Shown here piece by piece: positions 62,501 to 64,000 of a stretch of 64,000 nt of DNA. The notes below the pieces were generated by a model. It saw only the letters and a list, made by a program, of their open reading frames with translations. It was not told the DNA's origin and searched no databases. The translations under genes and the position numbers were made by a program. The stretch is from Betaproteobacteria bacterium Ga0077540. GTDB taxonomy: Bacteria; Pseudomonadota; Gammaproteobacteria; Burkholderiales; Methylophilaceae. Numbering within the stretch: position 1 is the first letter of the stretch; each line of letters opens with the position of its first letter. The stretch spans positions 278,728 to 342,727 of the forward strand of contig LNEP01000003.1 in the NCBI GenBank assembly GCA_001464125.1, written 5' to 3'.

Positions 62501-64000
62501 CCTCAAGGCCTTGCCCTTTCTGCTGATGGTAATACTCTGTATGTGCACGAGTTTATGGATAGGAGTGTCTCTGTTTTTAACTTATCACCATTACTCAACC
62601 AAGGCAGGCTTGAAGCCAGTCGTAGCGCCATTACATACACAATTGACTCAGAAAAACTAGCGGCTAATGTAGTGCTAGGTAAGCAATTGTTCTACGATGC
62701 ACGTGACACACGTCTTGCACGCGATAGTTATATGAGCTGCGCCACTTGCCATAACGACGGTGGTCAAGATGGTCGGGTTTGGGACCTAACGGGCTTTGGT
62801 GAAGGGCTACGCAATACGATTGCTCTTAATGGTCGTGGAGGTATGTCGCACGGATTCTTGCACTGGAGCGCTAACTTTGATGAAGTACAAGATTTTGAGC
62901 GGCAAATTCGTGAGCTTTCCGGTGGTCAAGGCCTGTTGTCCGACCAAGACTATGCAGCCGGAACTCGCAATCAACCATTAGGTGATGCAAAATCTGGTTT
63001 TAGCAATGCATTAGATGAGTTATCAGCTTATGTTGAATCATTGAACAAGTTTGATACAACACCATATCGAGATAATGCTGGTGGCCTGACTCCAGCTGCA
63101 TCGTTAGGCAAATCAGTATTCCAAAATAATTGTATTAGCTGTCATGGATCATTTGATTTTACAGTAAGCAAAGGAGCCAATGGTCTAAGGAATATCGGGA
63201 CTATAAAACCTTCAAGTGGAAAACGTCTAAATACAACATTAAACGGCATTGATATTCCCACTTTACGAGATGTTTGGGGGACTGCTCCTTATCTACATGA
63301 TGGCAGTGCAGCCACTTTGAACGCAGCAATTGTTGCCCATAATGGTATCGCGCTATCGGCCTCAGATATTTCAAACGTCGTAAGCTACATAGAGCAAATC
63401 GGAGTTGAAGAAGACGGCGAAGCACCTAAGCCATCATCTGGCACAGGGTTGAATGGTGCTTACTATGGTACAAACAACTTAACTGGAAACGTGATATTGC
63501 AGCGTGTTGAAAGTGTTAACTTTAATTGGGGTACTGACACACCAGCAGCAACACTCCCAGCTGACAATTTCTCTGTACGTTGGACAGGGTTTATTGAAGC
63601 AACAGTGGCAGGTGCTTATCAGTTACAAACCAACTCGGATGATGGGGTTCGTGTCTATGTCAATAATCAATTGGTGATTAATAACTGGACACCTCACGGA
63701 CCTACATTAGATACCAGCACGACTATTAACATGTCTGAAGGTCAACGATTACCAATCACTGTTGAGTATCAGGAATTTGGTGGAGGCGCTGTGATTCAGT
63801 TGCTCTGGAGAGTTCCTGGTGCCAGCGCGTTCAGCATTGTGCCAGCCACCCAGTTGTACAACAACAGCTCAACAAGCAACACAGCCCCTACTGTGTCCGT
63901 CACTTCGCCAGCTGCTGGGGCAAGCTTTACCCAAGGCACTGCGATTACGGTATCGGCTAATGCGGCCGATAGCGATGGCACCATCACCCAAGTGCAGTTC
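59534..64000 (+). CDS. Giant secreted copper radical oxidase fused to a di-heme cytochrome c peroxidase-like domain and PA14 (partial, C-terminus beyond window)
   Basis: The frame is open for 1489 codons to the window edge. Order of parts: N-terminal signal region (hydrophobic about 34-46, cleavage likely after IEA); galactose/glyoxal-oxidase-like domain (about 80-575); PKD domain (about 585-675, with WNFGDGS); YVTN-type beta-propeller (about 685-1040); a cytochrome c peroxidase/MauG-like domain (about 1045-1300) with heme motifs CATCH at 1069-1073 and CISCH at 1200-1204; PA14 domain (about 1305-1440); start of an Ig-like domain. The copper site is complete: Cys152 (DSFC) and Tyr197 (RWYST) for the thioether cofactor, Tyr426-His427 (RGYHS) and His515 (ATHAFN). 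The block NTGQRRIPLTF also matches galactose oxidase. The start at 59534 has GTGAG seven bases upstream. Substrate unknown. Confidence 0.9.
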   Translation, partial: MYAITSKILMNQDNTRKLVNSTLRAVSNRKVVASMLIFSMLTLDVPMMHQIEAADVDPARWVTVPVKADPMMQGLTIPADAPTKGMWSSVKSWPLNGLHAAILPDGKVLSYGSNLNGDEQNGRYFDLWDPTLGFASNSHQTTYRAQQQDSFCSNSTYLTDGRMIISGGNGGKTTTIYTPSTNSVQTASYNLALDRWYSTLINLPDGRPIMLGGMVPYAEGMVDNPDLAITQGLASMTPEVLEPTGWRSLFGAYSREAFGPDYLRTSFPRAFVAPNGQIFGISAEKMWYLDANGNGSINVVGNFKTPYSAQSPNNVGATNTAVMYAPGKILVVGGNGAWVGQDLPASNMATSVDINGVTPVLTEQPRMTFPRRFPNSIVLPNGQVVVTGGSRFGNSNGANSVFSAEIWDPATGAWTLGANAAIFRGYHSTTVLLTNGAVLSLAGGAPGPVTNTNAEVYYPPYLFSNTANGPQLVARPVIQAISGLAYDHEAPIQMDMSNTDSISQLVLIGISKATHAFNTGQRRIPLTFSQESNRLTATTPNANLTPPGYYQVVAINSNGVPSLGTIVAIGQNVAPPNVPTTPYDPPVINGQIDAPIISSGGTASYNVTALSNTTYSWNFGDGSPDTPYNANPAVSHTFPQPGAYVVTLSARDSAGLISRRTFLQAVATNKTAKNPSNSTPITVENRSGNPSRVWVVNPDNDSVSVLDESTNELIASIDVGISPRTIAVAPDGRIWVTNKKSTTISIISPTTLSVVQTLALPRASQPHGLAFDPNGVSAFVALEATGQLIKLNASTGVQQGIVNVAPNVRHVAINADASMVLVSRFISPTASGEGTAVIDTSNAGGEVIAVNANTLQVTTTVKLAHSDKGDTPTQGSGLPNYLAAPVISPDGTMAWVPSKQDNIKRGLLRNGLQLDFQNTVRAISSRINMTTLSEDYLRRIDHDNASLASAAAYHPSGVYGFIALETSRQVAVIDTIGGRELFRLEVGRAPQGLALSADGNTLYVHEFMDRSVSVFNLSPLLNQGRLEASRSAITYTIDSEKLAANVVLGKQLFYDARDTRLARDSYMSCATCHNDGGQDGRVWDLTGFGEGLRNTIALNGRGGMSHGFLHWSANFDEVQDFERQIRELSGGQGLLSDQDYAAGTRNQPLGDAKSGFSNALDELSAYVESLNKFDTTPYRDNAGGLTPAASLGKSVFQNNCISCHGSFDFTVSKGANGLRNIGTIKPSSGKRLNTTLNGIDIPTLRDVWGTAPYLHDGSAATLNAAIVAHNGIALSASDISNVVSYIEQIGVEEDGEAPKPSSGTGLNGAYYGTNNLTGNVILQRVESVNFNWGTDTPAATLPADNFSVRWTGFIEATVAGAYQLQTNSDDGVRVYVNNQLVINNWTPHGPTLDTSTTINMSEGQRLPITVEYQEFGGGAVIQLLWRVPGASAFSIVPATQLYNNSSTSNTAPTVSVTSPAAGASFTQGTAITVSANAADSDGTITQVQF

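Overview
The window looks like chromosomal DNA of a betaproteobacterium, most likely of the Methylophilaceae/Nitrosomonadales kind (Methylotenera-like). The pointers are PEP-CTERM secreted proteins, an ECF sigma/DUF3619/DUF3106 cassette, a GTG-started ylqF, and the general look of the HrpA, Rep and SelO proteins. This placement comes from family knowledge, not from a search. I see no transposase, integrase or CRISPR array. There is one tRNA gene (tRNA-Arg, anticodon CCT).

Left part (1-15.7 kb). A c-di-GMP enzyme runs off the left edge; its membrane sensor domain resembles the plant ethylene receptor and keeps the copper-binding residues. Upstream of it on the same strand lie genes for an RNB-domain ribonuclease, a spermidine-synthase-like protein and the 23S rRNA methyltransferase RlmL. 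On the plus strand follow selO, a Zur-type zinc regulator and two CobW/ZigA GTPases, with two palindromic operators just before the first GTPase. A TonB-like membrane protein and hrpA follow on the minus strand.

Middle-left part (15.8-32.9 kb). A minus-strand operon encodes a secreted NucH/ExeM-type nuclease and a 5'-nucleotidase, each followed by a PEP-CTERM protein. The two enzymes share an RTX-type C-terminal tail. Together they could strip phosphate and nucleosides from extracellular DNA. Next come a methyltransferase, a secreted protein made of 11-residue repeats, an ECF sigma/DUF3619/DUF3106 operon, a lipoprotein, the GTPase YlqF, a diguanylate cyclase, Rep helicase and ManC.

Polysaccharide locus (32.9-55.5 kb). 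Seventeen minus-strand genes, tightly packed and visibly more A+T-rich than their surroundings, encode synthesis of a nonulosonic acid (pseudaminic/legionaminic type). They include a PseB-type dehydratase, a NeuB-type synthase, a NeuA-type cytidylyltransferase, an aminotransferase, an acetyltransferase, and a WbpG/PseA-type amidotransferase beside an amidase. Glycosyltransferase-like proteins, a sugar-modifying methyltransferase and an ABC flippase accompany them. Two plus-strand genes at the right end supply the initiating sugar transferase and a WbpM-type dehydratase, so the locus probably builds a surface glycan or O-antigen-like repeat unit.

Right part (55.6-64 kb). Uup, a YkgJ-type protein, tRNA-Arg, a membrane-anchored PrxQ-like peroxiredoxin and a SCO1-type copper protein lead to a very large secreted protein that runs off the right edge. 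Its first domain is a galactose-oxidase-like copper radical oxidase with all metal ligands present. A PKD domain, a beta-propeller, a di-heme cytochrome c peroxidase/MauG-like domain, a PA14 domain and the start of an Ig-like domain follow. This fusion of an oxidase that would make H2O2 with a peroxidase-like domain is the most unusual object in the window.
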